Part shown: piece by piece, positions 46,008 to 55,722 of the stretch | Numbering within the stretch: the stretch's first letter is position 1 | How the letters are laid out: the number at the start of each line of letters is the position of its first letter | NCBI RefSeq assembly: GCF_014358075.1 | Contig: NZ_JACONT010000012.1 | Location: 1 to 64,000 of the forward strand | Length of the DNA: 64,000 bases | Reading direction: 5' to 3' | Source: Sphingomonas albertensis | GTDB taxonomy: Bacteria; Pseudomonadota; Alphaproteobacteria; Sphingomonadales; Sphingomonadaceae | Notes under the pieces: model-generated | What the model saw: the letters and a program-made list of their open reading frames with translations, nothing else | The model's database searches: none | Told to the model about the DNA's origin: nothing | Translations under genes and position numbers: made by a program

Positions 46008-47536
46008 ACGGTATCCTTGTGGTCCGCCAAGTGGCGGAGGCGAGAGGCGTGCGACCCGAAATTCGATGCGCAACGGGTCAGGAAATCGTCGATCTTCGGC
46101 AGGTCGATGGGATCGATGTCGGCGCCGGGCGGGATCAGCCGCGCGGCATCGGGAAAGGTGCCGTAGCCGGCGAACAGGCAGTGCCAGCTGATCGCCGAAT
46201 AATAGCGGCCGAGCCCGGCACGATCGATCGCCGCGACCATGTCGGCGCCGGTAAACCAGGTGGACATCAGCATCTTGAGGTCGTCGGACAGCGCTTCGAT
46301 GCCGCGCGCTTCCGCCCAATAGCCGGTCGGATCGTCGTGGCGCTGGTTCAGCCGGTAGTGCGCGACGATGTAATCGCGGACGCCGTCGTAGCGCGCTGCG
46401 ATGCGCGTGTTGAACGCCGCGCAGACCGCGTCGGTCGCGCCGCCCTGATCGACCATGTCTAGGAACGCTTCGACGGTGGCGATGACGAGATGCAGTGCGG
46501 TCGCTTCGAGCGGCTCGAGGAAGCCTTGGGCGAGCCCGACCGCGAGTGCGTTGTGCGACCAGCTGTCGCGAACCCGGCCGACGCGCATCTTGAGGTGGCG
46601 CGCTTCGCCGGTCTCGGCGCCGATGTGTGCGCGCAACTCCGCTTCGGCCTGTGCTTCAGTCAGGTGGCGACTGGAGTAGACGTAGCCGTTGCCGTTTCGA
46701 CTGGTCAGCGGGATGTGCCAAGCCCAGCCGGCCGATAGCGCGGTCGCTAGCGTCTGGCTGGGGATCGGCGCGCCGGGGGTATGCGCGGTCGGCATGACCA
46801 CCGCGCGGTCGTTGAACAGCGCGTCGGCGTAGCTGACGAACGGCATTGCGAGCGCACTGAAGATCGTGCTGCGAAACCCGCTGGCGTCGATGAAGACATC
46901 GCCTGCGATGCGCTCGCCATCGGTATCGATCAGCGCGGTGATATTGCCGTTCGGGGCGCGCTCGACGCTGGCGATCCGGCGCTGGAGATGGACGACGTCC
47001 AGCGTTTCGGTCGCGTGCTTGGCCAGGAATGCGCCGACCTTGTACGCATCGAAATGATAGCCGTAGCTGACCTCGAACGGGAAGTTCGCGGCAGGCTGTG
47101 GTGCGCAGTTCGTGGCGGCGAGGCGAGCGGGGAGCAGGAAATGGTTGGGATGTGCGTCGACATCGCGCCCGGTGCGGCGTGCCCGCGCATTGTAGAAGAA
47201 TTGCGGTGCGGTGTGGCCGTCGAGCGCGGTGGGGAAGGGGTGGAAATACTGCTCGTACCCGGCGCGGTCGGACCAGCCTCCGAAGCCGATCCCGAGCTTG
47301 TAGGTTGCGTCGCACGCCGGCATCCACGTCGTTTCGGCGATACCGAGCGTGTCGAAGAAGTGCTTCAATTGCGGCGTCGATCCTTCACCGACGCCTACGA
47401 TGCCGATCTCCGGGCTTTCGATCAGCGTGACGCGGACGCCGCGGTCGCGCCAGCGATGCGCGATCAGGCACGCGGTCATCCAGCCGGCGGTGCCGCCGCC
47501 GAGGATGACGATGTGCTGGCCGAGCCCGTCGATCAC
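46004..47536 (-). CDS. Flavin-dependent tryptophan-halogenase homologue (EAT type)
   Basis: A 510-residue flavoprotein. It starts with GTG 47536, overlapping the GH13 stop (GTGA), and its stop overlaps the GH31 start. FAD loop GGGTAGWMTA begins at residue 13, the Lys79 equivalent is residue 80 in TYKLG, and WAWHIP is the WxWxIP motif. The chloride-site segment reads EPLEATA (Glu344, Ala345, Thr346, Ala347), differing from EPLESTG of PrnA. It is the counterpart in this locus of the EAS-type copy at 26950-28530. Being translationally sandwiched between two glycosidases ties it to maltodextrin use; the substrate is unknown. Confidence 0.88.
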   Translation of the reverse strand: MIDGLGQHIVILGGGTAGWMTACLIAHRWRDRGVRVTLIESPEIGIVGVGEGSTPQLKHFFDTLGIAETTWMPACDATYKLGIGFGGWSDRAGYEQYFHPFPTALDGHTAPQFFYNARARRTGRDVDAHPNHFLLPARLAATNCAPQPAANFPFEVSYGYHFDAYKVGAFLAKHATETLDVVHLQRRIASVERAPNGNITALIDTDGERIAGDVFIDASGFRSTIFSALAMPFVSYADALFNDRAVVMPTAHTPGAPIPSQTLATALSAGWAWHIPLTSRNGNGYVYSSRHLTEAQAEAELRAHIGAETGEARHLKMRVGRVRDSWSHNALAVGLAQGFLEPLEATALHLVIATVEAFLDMVDQGGATDAVCAAFNTRIAARYDGVRDYIVAHYRLNQRHDDPTGYWAEARGIEALSDDLKMLMSTWFTGADMVAAIDRAGLGRYYSAISWHCLFAGYGTFPDAARLIPPGADIDPIDLPKIDDFLTRCASNFGSHASRLRHLADHKDTV

Positions 47537-49146
47537 CGCCGCAGCACCAGCCCGGACAGCGGCGGCAGCATGGTCGTGTCGGCACCATCGGTCCCGAACA
47601 GCATGTCGCCGTAGGTGGCAACGCCGACCGGCCAGCCACGCGCGTCATCGCCGAGGTTGAACACGCAGAGTAGCGTCTCGTGCCCAGACTCCCGCTCGAA
47701 CGCGATCACGGCATCGTCGCTGTGCACGATCCGCATGCTGCCGATCCGCAACGCCGGATGCGCTTTCCGCGCTGCGATCAGCGTCCGCGTCCAGTGCAGC
47801 AGCGATGTCGCATCCGCTTCCTGCGCATCGACTGCGATTGCACGATGATCCTCGCCGAACGGCAGCCACGGCTGGGTGCTGCCGAATCCGAGATCGGGCG
47901 CCGCACCGATCCACGGCATGGGTGTGCGCGCGCCGTCGCGGGACAACGTCAACGGCCAGTTCGCGATCGCCTCGGGATCGAGCAGGTCGTCGAAGGCGAT
48001 GTCGACCTGCGTCAGCCCCAGCTCCTCCCCCTGGTACAGGAAGATGTTGCCACGCAGCGCGACGAGCAACAGGATCTTCATCCGCGCGAACGCCTCACGC
48101 TGGTCGGGCGTCGTCCAGCGCGAGATCGCGCGTGGCGCGTCGTGGTTCTCGAACGCCCAGCTCGGCCAGCCCAGACCCGGGGTATCGGGCCAGTTGCCGA
48201 CCGCATCGACGATCAGCTCGGGCGTCAGCCGGTCCGCGTACAGGAAATCGAATCCGTACGCGCTGTTGAGCCGGCCGTTACCGCCGGTGAACAGCTTCAT
48301 CTCGCGGTCGCTGTCGTCGCCGCCGACTTCGGCGACGGTGAACCCGGCGCCATATTCGTCGAGCAGTGCGCGGATGCGCTCGATGAAGCCGACGATGTCC
48401 GGATGGCTCTGGTTGTGCAGCTTCAGCTGAAAATCGAACGACCGCGTCCGCGCGCGATTGGTCGCGGGCGCCGGCGGGTTATCGGTCAGCGCGGGGTCGT
48501 GCATCGCGAAGTTGATTGCATCGAGGCGGAAGCCGTCGACGCCGCGATCCAGCCAGAACCGCGCCGTCGCGATCAGCTCGTCCTGTACCGCGGGGTTATG
48601 CCCGTTGAGCTGCGGCTGGTCCTTGAGGAAATTGTGCATGTAATATTGCCCGCGCCTGGCATCCCAGGTCCAGGCGGGACCGCCGAACACCGACTGCCAG
48701 TTCGACGGCGGGGTGCCATCGGGCTTGGCATCCGCCCAGACATACCAGTCCGCCTTGTCGCCGCTGCGAGACGCCCGGCTCCGGCGGAACCAGTCATGCT
48801 CCTCCGACGTGTGCGAATAGACCTGGTCGATGATGATCTTGAGCCCAAGTTCATGCGCGCGTGCGATCAGCGCGTCGAAATCGGCGAGCGTGCCGAAGAT
48901 CGGATCGACGTCACGATAATCCGACACGTCATAGCCGAAGTCCGCCATCGGCGAGGTGAAGAACGGTGACAGCCACACCGCGTCGACGCCGAGGCTGGCG
49001 ACATAATCGAGATGCGCGGTGATACCCGGCAGGTCGCCGATCCCGTCGTCGTTCGAGTCCGCGAAACTACGGGGATAGATCTGGTAGATCGTCGCGCCCT
49101 TCCACCATGGGTGGTCGGCAGCGGACTCAGGCAATCGTGCAGGCAT
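47533..49146 (-). CDS. GH13 alpha-glucosidase (oligo-1,6-glucosidase/maltase type)
   Basis: A 537-residue cytoplasmic-type GH13 enzyme without signal peptide. It opens WWKGATIYQIYPRSFADSN. The catalytic triad is Asp209 in DGFRLDA, Glu273 in TVAEVGG and Asp336 in ENHD. Domain B and the C-terminal beta domain (FNLGDD, GLVLRR end) are complete. The start at 49146 overlaps the amylase stop (TGATG). It would hydrolyse maltose and maltodextrins carried in by the MalY-like symporter, as proposed for the Caulobacter mal system. Confidence 0.92.
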   Translation of the reverse strand: MPARLPESAADHPWWKGATIYQIYPRSFADSNDDGIGDLPGITAHLDYVASLGVDAVWLSPFFTSPMADFGYDVSDYRDVDPIFGTLADFDALIARAHELGLKIIIDQVYSHTSEEHDWFRRSRASRSGDKADWYVWADAKPDGTPPSNWQSVFGGPAWTWDARRGQYYMHNFLKDQPQLNGHNPAVQDELIATARFWLDRGVDGFRLDAINFAMHDPALTDNPPAPATNRARTRSFDFQLKLHNQSHPDIVGFIERIRALLDEYGAGFTVAEVGGDDSDREMKLFTGGNGRLNSAYGFDFLYADRLTPELIVDAVGNWPDTPGLGWPSWAFENHDAPRAISRWTTPDQREAFARMKILLLVALRGNIFLYQGEELGLTQVDIAFDDLLDPEAIANWPLTLSRDGARTPMPWIGAAPDLGFGSTQPWLPFGEDHRAIAVDAQEADATSLLHWTRTLIAARKAHPALRIGSMRIVHSDDAVIAFERESGHETLLCVFNLGDDARGWPVGVATYGDMLFGTDGADTTMLPPLSGLVLRR

Positions 49147-50948
49147 CAACGAGGCTCCGCGGCGCAGACGGCATAGCCGAACGCGGGCAGGGTTATAGTG
49201 ACACTGCCGGGGGCGGCAGCGCTGGGCGCGCATGTGCCGGCGAGCGTTGTGAAGCGTGTGGAAACGGTCTCGACCTGTACCGCCTGCGTGATCGGCTTGG
49301 CCGAGGTGTTGAACGCGAGCAGAGTTTCCGCACCCGTCGTTGGATCGAAGCGCGAAACCGCAAGCAGGCCCGGCGTTTCGCTCCGGCTGCGGATGACCGT
49401 ACCGCCACGGGTGAGCGCGGGATGTGTGACGCGCACCTTCGCCAGTTCGGCGATCTGGCGGAACAGCGGATTGGTTTCTCCGAAACTCTCGGTCGCGGTC
49501 GTCTTCGTCGTGCCGAGCAACCGATTGTCGTTGTAGATCGCGACCTTCGACGCGGACATGTCCTCGCGCGCGTCCTGGTCGTTACCGTCGCCGACGAAGC
49601 CCTGTTCGTCGCCCGAATAGATCGTCGGCACGCCGCGCAACGTCAGCAGCATCGCGTTAGACAGCAGCACGCGCTTCAGCACCTCCTCGTCCGACGCCTG
49701 CGGGAACGCCTTCCGCACGTAGGTGGCGAAACGGCCGTCGTCGTGGTTGCCAGTAAAGGTCGGCAGGATCGCCGCGGTGTCGGCGCCCTTCGCATACAGC
49801 ACGTCGCCGTCGAACAGCGCCTCGAACGCATCGGTGCCGCGCGTGCCGGCGACCGTCTCGACCACCGCCTGGCGGAACGCGAAGTCTAGCACCGCGGGCA
49901 GCTTGTCGACGATCGTGTGCTGCGCGAGCACCGCCGGGCGGACCTCGTGGTCGGAGACTTCGCCGAAGATGTGGAAGTTCGGGATACCGTTGGCCTGCGC
50001 GCGCGTCAGCATCGCCGGCACGAACTGCGCCCAGAATTCGGGGTTCACGTGGCGCGCGGTATCGATGCGGAAGCCGTCGACCTTGAACCGGTCGATCCAC
50101 GATCCGAAGGTGTCGATCATGCCATACACGACACGCGGGTTCTCCGTCATTACGTCGTCGAGCCCCGAGAAATCGCCCATCGTCGAGCTCTCGTTCATGA
50201 AAATCGTGTCGCCGCGATTATGGTAATAGATCGGGTCGTTGAGCCACGCCGGCACCTTCACGGTCCGCTCGGCAGCGGGCACGTACGGCGTGTAGGCATA
50301 GGTCGTGTCGGTCAGCTTCGCGAAGTTCGCCGCGGTCCGCATGTCGTCCCCTGCGAACCCGCCATTGATCGCCTTCCCGCCGACGCCGCCCTTTCGCTGG
50401 TACGGATAGGTCGCGCGGTCGCGGTACGGGCAGGGCATGCCGACCGCGCATTCGCGGTACTGGATCACGTCCGCGGTGTGGTTGATGATGATGTCCATAT
50501 ACACCTTCATCCCGCGCGCGTGCGCCGCGTCAACGAAGGCGGTCATGTCGGCATTGGTGCCGAAATGCGGATCGACCTGCGTGAAGTCGGTGATCCAGTA
50601 TCCGTGATAGCCCGCGGATTCGCGGCCCGGCGAACCCTGTACCGCCTTGTTCTTGAAGATCGGCCCGAGCCAGATCGCGGTCGCGCCGAGATGCTGGATG
50701 TAATCCAAGCGCTTGGTCAGGCCCTTCAGATCGCCGCCGTGATAGAAGCCCTTGGCGGTCGGATCGTAGCCGGTTTTCAGGCGGTCGCCGGCGATGCCGC
50801 CGCGGTCGTTGCTCGGATCGGCATTCTCGAACCGGTCTGGCAGGACGAAATAGATCACTTCGTCCTGCGGCGCGCGCGCGCGATAGTCGGCGGGCGGTAC
50901 GGTTGCCGCGCCGGACAGCGCAAGCAGGATGGCGGCGGCGATGCTCAT
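49146..50948 (-). CDS. GH13 alpha-amylase, exported
   Basis: A 600-residue secreted amylase. ATG 50948 overlaps the halogenase stop (ATGA) and opens a signal peptide of about 20 residues. GH13 motifs are DIIINHTAD, DGFRIDTARH with nucleophile Asp296, IFGEV with acid/base Glu330, and FTGNHDD with the transition-state Asp. A Ca-binding insert (DPSNDRGG, GFYHGGDLKG) resembles neopullulanase/cyclomaltodextrinase-like periplasmic amylases. It would shorten maltodextrins that have passed the locus 2 TBDT. The upstream Arg-rich nine codons of a longer reading are not used. Confidence 0.92.
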   Translation of the reverse strand: MSIAAAILLALSGAATVPPADYRARAPQDEVIYFVLPDRFENADPSNDRGGIAGDRLKTGYDPTAKGFYHGGDLKGLTKRLDYIQHLGATAIWLGPIFKNKAVQGSPGRESAGYHGYWITDFTQVDPHFGTNADMTAFVDAAHARGMKVYMDIIINHTADVIQYRECAVGMPCPYRDRATYPYQRKGGVGGKAINGGFAGDDMRTAANFAKLTDTTYAYTPYVPAAERTVKVPAWLNDPIYYHNRGDTIFMNESSTMGDFSGLDDVMTENPRVVYGMIDTFGSWIDRFKVDGFRIDTARHVNPEFWAQFVPAMLTRAQANGIPNFHIFGEVSDHEVRPAVLAQHTIVDKLPAVLDFAFRQAVVETVAGTRGTDAFEALFDGDVLYAKGADTAAILPTFTGNHDDGRFATYVRKAFPQASDEEVLKRVLLSNAMLLTLRGVPTIYSGDEQGFVGDGNDQDAREDMSASKVAIYNDNRLLGTTKTTATESFGETNPLFRQIAELAKVRVTHPALTRGGTVIRSRSETPGLLAVSRFDPTTGAETLLAFNTSAKPITQAVQVETVSTRFTTLAGTCAPSAAAPGSVTITLPAFGYAVCAAEPR

Positions 50949-52459
50949 GCGCCGAGCCCTACCGCCGCTGCGCAATGCTGCACGACGAACGCCGCGTGAT
51001 CTTGCATCTGCGCCACTTCGCGCGCGTTGAGCTTCTCGATCGTGTCCATGAATTCCCCCAGGTCGTTCGTCGATATCGCGTCCGCCAATGGATGGTGGCC
51101 CGCCGGTATGATGCCTTGCCCGGCCAGCACCTGGAGCCAGCCCACTTCGGTGAACAGTTCCTCATGCTCGCGGACGATGTGGCCGTTGCCGCGCCAGAGG
51201 TCGATCTTCGCGGCGAGCGTGTCGGGCACCGCCATGTCGCGGCACTGGCGCCAGAACGGCGTGTCGTCGCGCGCCGTCGCCTTGTAGTGGAGGATGATGA
51301 AGTCGCGGATGCGCTCATATTCGAAGTCGCTCTGGCGGTTGAACTCGGTGCGATCGGCGTCGGCGATGACACGGCCCGGCAACAGCTTCAGCAATCGCGA
51401 GATCGCCGACTGGATCAGGTGGATGCTGGTGGATTCGAGCGGTTCCATGAACCCCGCCGCCAGCCCGAGCGCGACGACGTTGCGGTTCCACATCCGTTTG
51501 CGGCGACCGGTGCGGAACGTGATCGTCCGCGGGTCGGCCATCGCCGGGGTGTCGAGTCCGCTGAGCAACGTCGCGGTCGCCTCGTCCTCGCTGATGTGCG
51601 CGCTGGAGAAGACCACGCCATTGCCGGTCCGGTGCTGCAACGGGATCCGCCACTGCCAGCCGGCGGCGTGTGCGGTCGAGCGCGTGTACGGCGTGAACTT
51701 TTCGCTCAGCGCCGAGGGCACCGCAATGGCGCGGTCGCACGGCAGCCAGTGCGTCCAGTCCTCGTAGCCGGTGCCCAGCGCCTCCTCGATCAGCAGCCCG
51801 CGAAAGCCGGTGCAGTCGATATAAAGGTCGGCGGCGACGGTCGTGCCGTTCTCCAGAACCAGGCCGGAGACGTCCCCGTTATCGCCGTCGCGCGTGACAC
51901 GGACGATCTTGCCCTCGATCCGGTTGACGCCGCGCGTCTCGGAATAGCGTCGCAGGTAACGTGCGTAGAGCCCCGCATCGAAATGATAGGCGTACGGCAT
52001 CGACGGCAGCGTCCGAGCGGTACGGGCAGGCCCCCGCTGCATCCGCTCGGCAAGCGCCGCATGCGTGTTGAGCGAATAGGCACCGAGATCGCCAGCGAGC
52101 CCGAGCGACCGCGCGCGCAGCCAATATTGGTGGAACGGTAGCAACCCGACGTCGCGCCCGACATCGCCGAACGCGTGCATGTAGCGATGGCCCGGCTTGA
52201 ACCAGTCGACGAACTCGATGCCGAGCTTGAACGTGCCGCCGGTCGCGCGGAGAAACGCATCCTCGTCCAGCCCGAGCGCATCGTTGAACAGATGGATCTG
52301 CGGGATCGTCGCTTCGCCGACGCCGACCGTGCCGATGTCGTCGGACTCTATCAGGTCGATCTCGTACCCCGTCTCCAGGAACCGCGCGAAGGTGGCCGCC
52401 GCCATCCAGCCGGCGGTACCGCCACCGGCGATCACGATACGCAAAGGGTGATTGGCCAT
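50945..52459 (-). CDS. Flavin-dependent tryptophan-halogenase homologue (EST type), first gene after the mal TBDT
   Basis: A 504-residue flavoprotein. FAD loop GGGTAGWMAA begins at residue 12, the Lys79 equivalent is Lys78 in TFKLG, WQWRIP is present, and the chloride-site segment reads EPLESTS (Glu342, Ser343, Thr344, Ser345). It shares long stretches with the copy at 23702-25219 (HLIQ after the motif, FIILHYKAT, QVLAGQGIIPAGHHP), so the two are orthologous in type. It lies 97 bases after the TBDT and is coupled to the amylase by ATGA. A homologue sits in the corresponding place of the Caulobacter mal locus. The reaction is unknown. Confidence 0.9.
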   Translation of the reverse strand: MANHPLRIVIAGGGTAGWMAAATFARFLETGYEIDLIESDDIGTVGVGEATIPQIHLFNDALGLDEDAFLRATGGTFKLGIEFVDWFKPGHRYMHAFGDVGRDVGLLPFHQYWLRARSLGLAGDLGAYSLNTHAALAERMQRGPARTARTLPSMPYAYHFDAGLYARYLRRYSETRGVNRIEGKIVRVTRDGDNGDVSGLVLENGTTVAADLYIDCTGFRGLLIEEALGTGYEDWTHWLPCDRAIAVPSALSEKFTPYTRSTAHAAGWQWRIPLQHRTGNGVVFSSAHISEDEATATLLSGLDTPAMADPRTITFRTGRRKRMWNRNVVALGLAAGFMEPLESTSIHLIQSAISRLLKLLPGRVIADADRTEFNRQSDFEYERIRDFIILHYKATARDDTPFWRQCRDMAVPDTLAAKIDLWRGNGHIVREHEELFTEVGWLQVLAGQGIIPAGHHPLADAISTNDLGEFMDTIEKLNAREVAQMQDHAAFVVQHCAAAVGLGA

Positions 52460-52556
52460 CGTCCGCGTCCCCGCTTGAAACCGTCAGGTGCCGCCGTCGC
52501 GGGGCAAAATGCGGGGCGGCGTCAACCGCCCCGCCATCGACATCGGAACTTGCCCG

Positions 52557-55526
52557 TTAGAACTTGTACGTGATGCCGACATAGTAATCACGACCATAGC
52601 GCTGGTAGTCGATCACCTGGCGCGGGTCGTCGTTCTGGTAGGTCACGAACGGCCGGTCGGTCAGGTTCTTCGCCTGCGCCAAAATCGCGAAATTGCGCAG
52701 AGGGCCGGACTGGAACTCATAGCCGATCTGCGCATCCAGGATCGCTTCCGCCTTGGCGGTCCGATAGGTCGGGTTGGCCGACAGACCGGCGACTTCGGCA
52801 AGGAAGCTGGAGCGGTAGCGATAGTTTGCGCGCGCCTGGAAGCCCCATTTCTCGAAGTAGATCGTGCCGCTGCCGGTCCATTTGGACAGGCCGGGCAGGG
52901 TGATCGCCTCGGTCGGGTTGCTGCCGTACTTGATCGTCGACTGCGTGTAGTTGCCGCTGGCGAACATGCCGAACCCGTCGAGTGCGGACGTGATCGCCTT
53001 GAACGGCAGCGACAGGGTTGCTTCGACGCCGAGCACTTCGCCGCGACCGGTATTGTCGGGCAAGGAGACGTTGCCGATCGTCTGGCCCGCCGCGATCACC
53101 TGCGCCTGCTGCGCCGCGGTCAGGGAGGGGAGCAGCGCCGAGAAGTCGTAGGGCAGCGAATTGTTCGGATCGACGAAGTCGGTCAGGTGCTTGAAGTAGC
53201 TCGACAGCGCGACATAGCCGCCACCGCTGAAATACTTCTCGAACGACAGATCGATGTTGGTCGACTGATACGGCTTCAGGTTGACGTTGCCGCCGGTCGA
53301 GGTGAACACCGGGAACAGGCCGGCAGGCGTCTGGCCGATATTGGTCAGGTTGATCGCCACGTCCTGCGTGACGCGCTCCTGGTCGAGGCGCGGACGGACC
53401 ATCGTCTGCGATGCGCCGACCTTGACGAAGCCCAGCGGGATCAGTTCGACCGACATCGTCGCGGACGGCAGGAAGTTGGTGTATTTCACCGACTCCTTCA
53501 CCGGTGCGATCGTCACCGCGCCACCGACGACGCTGGCGATCTGCCCGGTCGAGCTCTGGTCCGAATGCACGACCTGCGCACCGATCGAGCCCTTGAGGGG
53601 CTTGTCGCCGACCAGGCCGTCGAGCGTGACCTTGGCGTAGCCGGTCCACACCTTTTCAAGCACGACGTTGTCGCGCACCAGCGCAGACGGCCGGCCATCG
53701 AACGCCGACTGCAGCGTGTTGTTGTAGAGGTACAGCGGGTCGAGCGTCAGCATCTGCGGGATGCCGAGATAGTCGAGCGCGACATTGGTCCCAAGCTGCG
53801 CCTCGCTGGGAACGTCGCTGCTGAGCGGCGAGCCGCTCGACACGGTGCAGCCCAAGCCGCCGCCCGGCGGGCACAGGAAGTAGGAGGTGTAGGCGCTGGT
53901 CTTCTTGCGCTGGCTATAGTTGCCGCCGGCTTCCCAGCCCTTGACGACGCTGTCCGAGAATTCGCCGTTGAGGCTTGCGCGCAGCGACTTCAGATCGTCC
54001 TTGAAGCTCGGCCGGTTGAGGAAGCCGGTCTGGACGACCTGCTGCGTGCCGTTGTTGCCCCACCCTTGCGGATCGGTCAGCTTGAAGACGTTGGTATCGG
54101 TGTAATCCAGCGTCGGCGAGAAGGTGTAGGTGCCGTTGCCGTTCTGCTTGACCGTGACAGTATCCGCCGCGCCGCTCTTGGCGAAGCCGGTGCCGGTGTT
54201 GGTCTCGAGCAGGAAGTCGGTGCGATCGGCATGGCTCCAGCTGGCGTCGACGTTCAGGTGGATCGTGTCGGTCAGCTTCAGATCGTTGTTCCAGCCGAAT
54301 GAGTAATTGTCCGCCTTGCGCTGGTTATAGTCGTTGCGCTGCACGCCGAAGACGTTGCCGAACGTCGCGTCGGTGACGAAACCGTCGCTGCTCGTCACGC
54401 CCGAAACCGTCGTGCCGCCGACCGTACCGGCGCTGGCCAGCTGCCCGGCGAGCGGGAATTCGATACCGCGCAGGATCTGCGTTTCCTCGAAATGCGAATA
54501 CAGCGCGTCGAAGGTCGAATGGAAGCTGTCGGACGGCTGCCACTCGATCGTCGCGACGCCGCCGTAGCGCTTCAGTTCGTTCGACTGGACATAGGGCTTG
54601 GCGCCGTTGACCAGGAACGGGTCGGCCGCGGTGCCGGTGCCGCTATAGCCCCAGGCGTTGTAGCGCTCGTTCTGCGACGGCGTCTGCGTCGCGGATACGC
54701 CGATCGCGATGCCGAGCGTGTCGTCGGCGAACTTGTCGACATAGGTCGCAGAGGCCCGATAGCCGTAGCGCGTGCCGTCCGGATTGAGCTTGTCGATGCC
54801 ATTCATCTGGCCGCGCGCGCTGATCGCGACGATCCGGTTGGGCTGGTCGAGCGGACGCAGCATCCGCAGGTCGACCGTGCCGGCGATCCCGGCGGCGATC
54901 AGCGAGGCGTCGGCCGACTTGTAGACGTTGACGTTCTTGAAGAATTCCGACGGATATTGGTCGAACTCGACGCCGCGATTGTCACCGGTCGTGACCTGTT
55001 CGCGGCCGTTGAGCAGCGTGGTCGAGAAATCGGGGCCGAGGCCGCGGATCGACAGGCGCTGGTCGCGACCTTCGAGACGCTGCGCGGTCACGCCCGGCAG
55101 GCGCGCGAGCGAGTCCGCGATCGACACGTCGGGCAGCTTGCCGACGTCTTCGGCCGAGATCGAGTCGACGATCAGCACCGACTGGCGCTTGATCTTGGCG
55201 GAGGATTCGAGGCCGGCGCGAATGCCGGTCACGACGATATCGTCACCGCCGTCGTCCGCCGGGGTTGCTGCGGCCGCGTCCTGCGGCGCGGTCGGCACGG
55301 CGTCGGCCGGCTGCGGCGTGGGCTCTGCGGCGGTCGTGACGGCATCGACCTGCGCGGGCGCGGTCGAATTGGCGTTGGGAACACCGGGGGCGACCTGTGC
55401 GAACGCGGCGTGGCCCGGCAGGATCAACGCGGCGGCGAGCGCTGTGGCGCTGACGCGGAGCGCGAGGCGGCTGTGCGCGGAAACGCCGTTCGTGGCGCGC
55501 GCGCGGCACGGTGCAAAATTGCTCAT
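52557..55526 (-). CDS. TonB-dependent receptor, maltodextrin type (MalA-like)
   Basis: A 989-residue outer-membrane receptor. The start ATG 55526 is chosen because AAAGGGG precedes it. The signal peptide ends AFAQ at about residue 44, after a long Arg-containing n-region. A Pro/Ala-rich linker leads to the TonB-box region DDIVVTGIRAGLESSAKIKR, the plug (IADSLARLPGVTAQRLEGRDQ; SIRGLGPDFSTTLLNGRE) and a barrel ending in F. No STN domain. It heads the halogenase/amylase/glucosidase operon and faces a LacI gene, as does malA of Caulobacter, so maltodextrin is the likely ligand. Confidence 0.92.
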   Translation of the reverse strand: MSNFAPCRARATNGVSAHSRLALRVSATALAAALILPGHAAFAQVAPGVPNANSTAPAQVDAVTTAAEPTPQPADAVPTAPQDAAAATPADDGGDDIVVTGIRAGLESSAKIKRQSVLIVDSISAEDVGKLPDVSIADSLARLPGVTAQRLEGRDQRLSIRGLGPDFSTTLLNGREQVTTGDNRGVEFDQYPSEFFKNVNVYKSADASLIAAGIAGTVDLRMLRPLDQPNRIVAISARGQMNGIDKLNPDGTRYGYRASATYVDKFADDTLGIAIGVSATQTPSQNERYNAWGYSGTGTAADPFLVNGAKPYVQSNELKRYGGVATIEWQPSDSFHSTFDALYSHFEETQILRGIEFPLAGQLASAGTVGGTTVSGVTSSDGFVTDATFGNVFGVQRNDYNQRKADNYSFGWNNDLKLTDTIHLNVDASWSHADRTDFLLETNTGTGFAKSGAADTVTVKQNGNGTYTFSPTLDYTDTNVFKLTDPQGWGNNGTQQVVQTGFLNRPSFKDDLKSLRASLNGEFSDSVVKGWEAGGNYSQRKKTSAYTSYFLCPPGGGLGCTVSSGSPLSSDVPSEAQLGTNVALDYLGIPQMLTLDPLYLYNNTLQSAFDGRPSALVRDNVVLEKVWTGYAKVTLDGLVGDKPLKGSIGAQVVHSDQSSTGQIASVVGGAVTIAPVKESVKYTNFLPSATMSVELIPLGFVKVGASQTMVRPRLDQERVTQDVAINLTNIGQTPAGLFPVFTSTGGNVNLKPYQSTNIDLSFEKYFSGGGYVALSSYFKHLTDFVDPNNSLPYDFSALLPSLTAAQQAQVIAAGQTIGNVSLPDNTGRGEVLGVEATLSLPFKAITSALDGFGMFASGNYTQSTIKYGSNPTEAITLPGLSKWTGSGTIYFEKWGFQARANYRYRSSFLAEVAGLSANPTYRTAKAEAILDAQIGYEFQSGPLRNFAILAQAKNLTDRPFVTYQNDDPRQVIDYQRYGRDYYVGITYKF

Positions 55527-55655
55527 GAATACCCCTTTGGCGGGAATGATCCCGCGCATCCTCAATGACTTGTGTCGGTAGCCTCGACGTCGTGCTTTCG
55601 CGTCGATTGTCGCAGGCCGGCTATATTTCGGCCGGGGTCGTTGCAAAAGGGACGG

Positions 55656-55667
55656 GCATACGTATTC
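55656..55667. promoter_or_regulatory. Candidate LacI operator between TBDT and regulator genes
   Basis: GCATACGTATTC holds a perfect 8-bp palindrome ATACGTAT with a central CG, as typical for LacI-family sites. It lies in the 196-bp divergent promoter of the mal TBDT and the LacI gene. A closely similar 12-mer is found in the other divergent promoter of the locus (57630-57641). A minus-strand promoter (TTTGCA, then TATAGC 16 bases on) lies just downstream toward the TBDT. Confidence 0.5.
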
Positions 55668-55722
55668 ACTGGTTCATGCAGTCCCTGTCTCTTCTCGACC
55701 ACTTTTGCCGACACAGGCTCCA

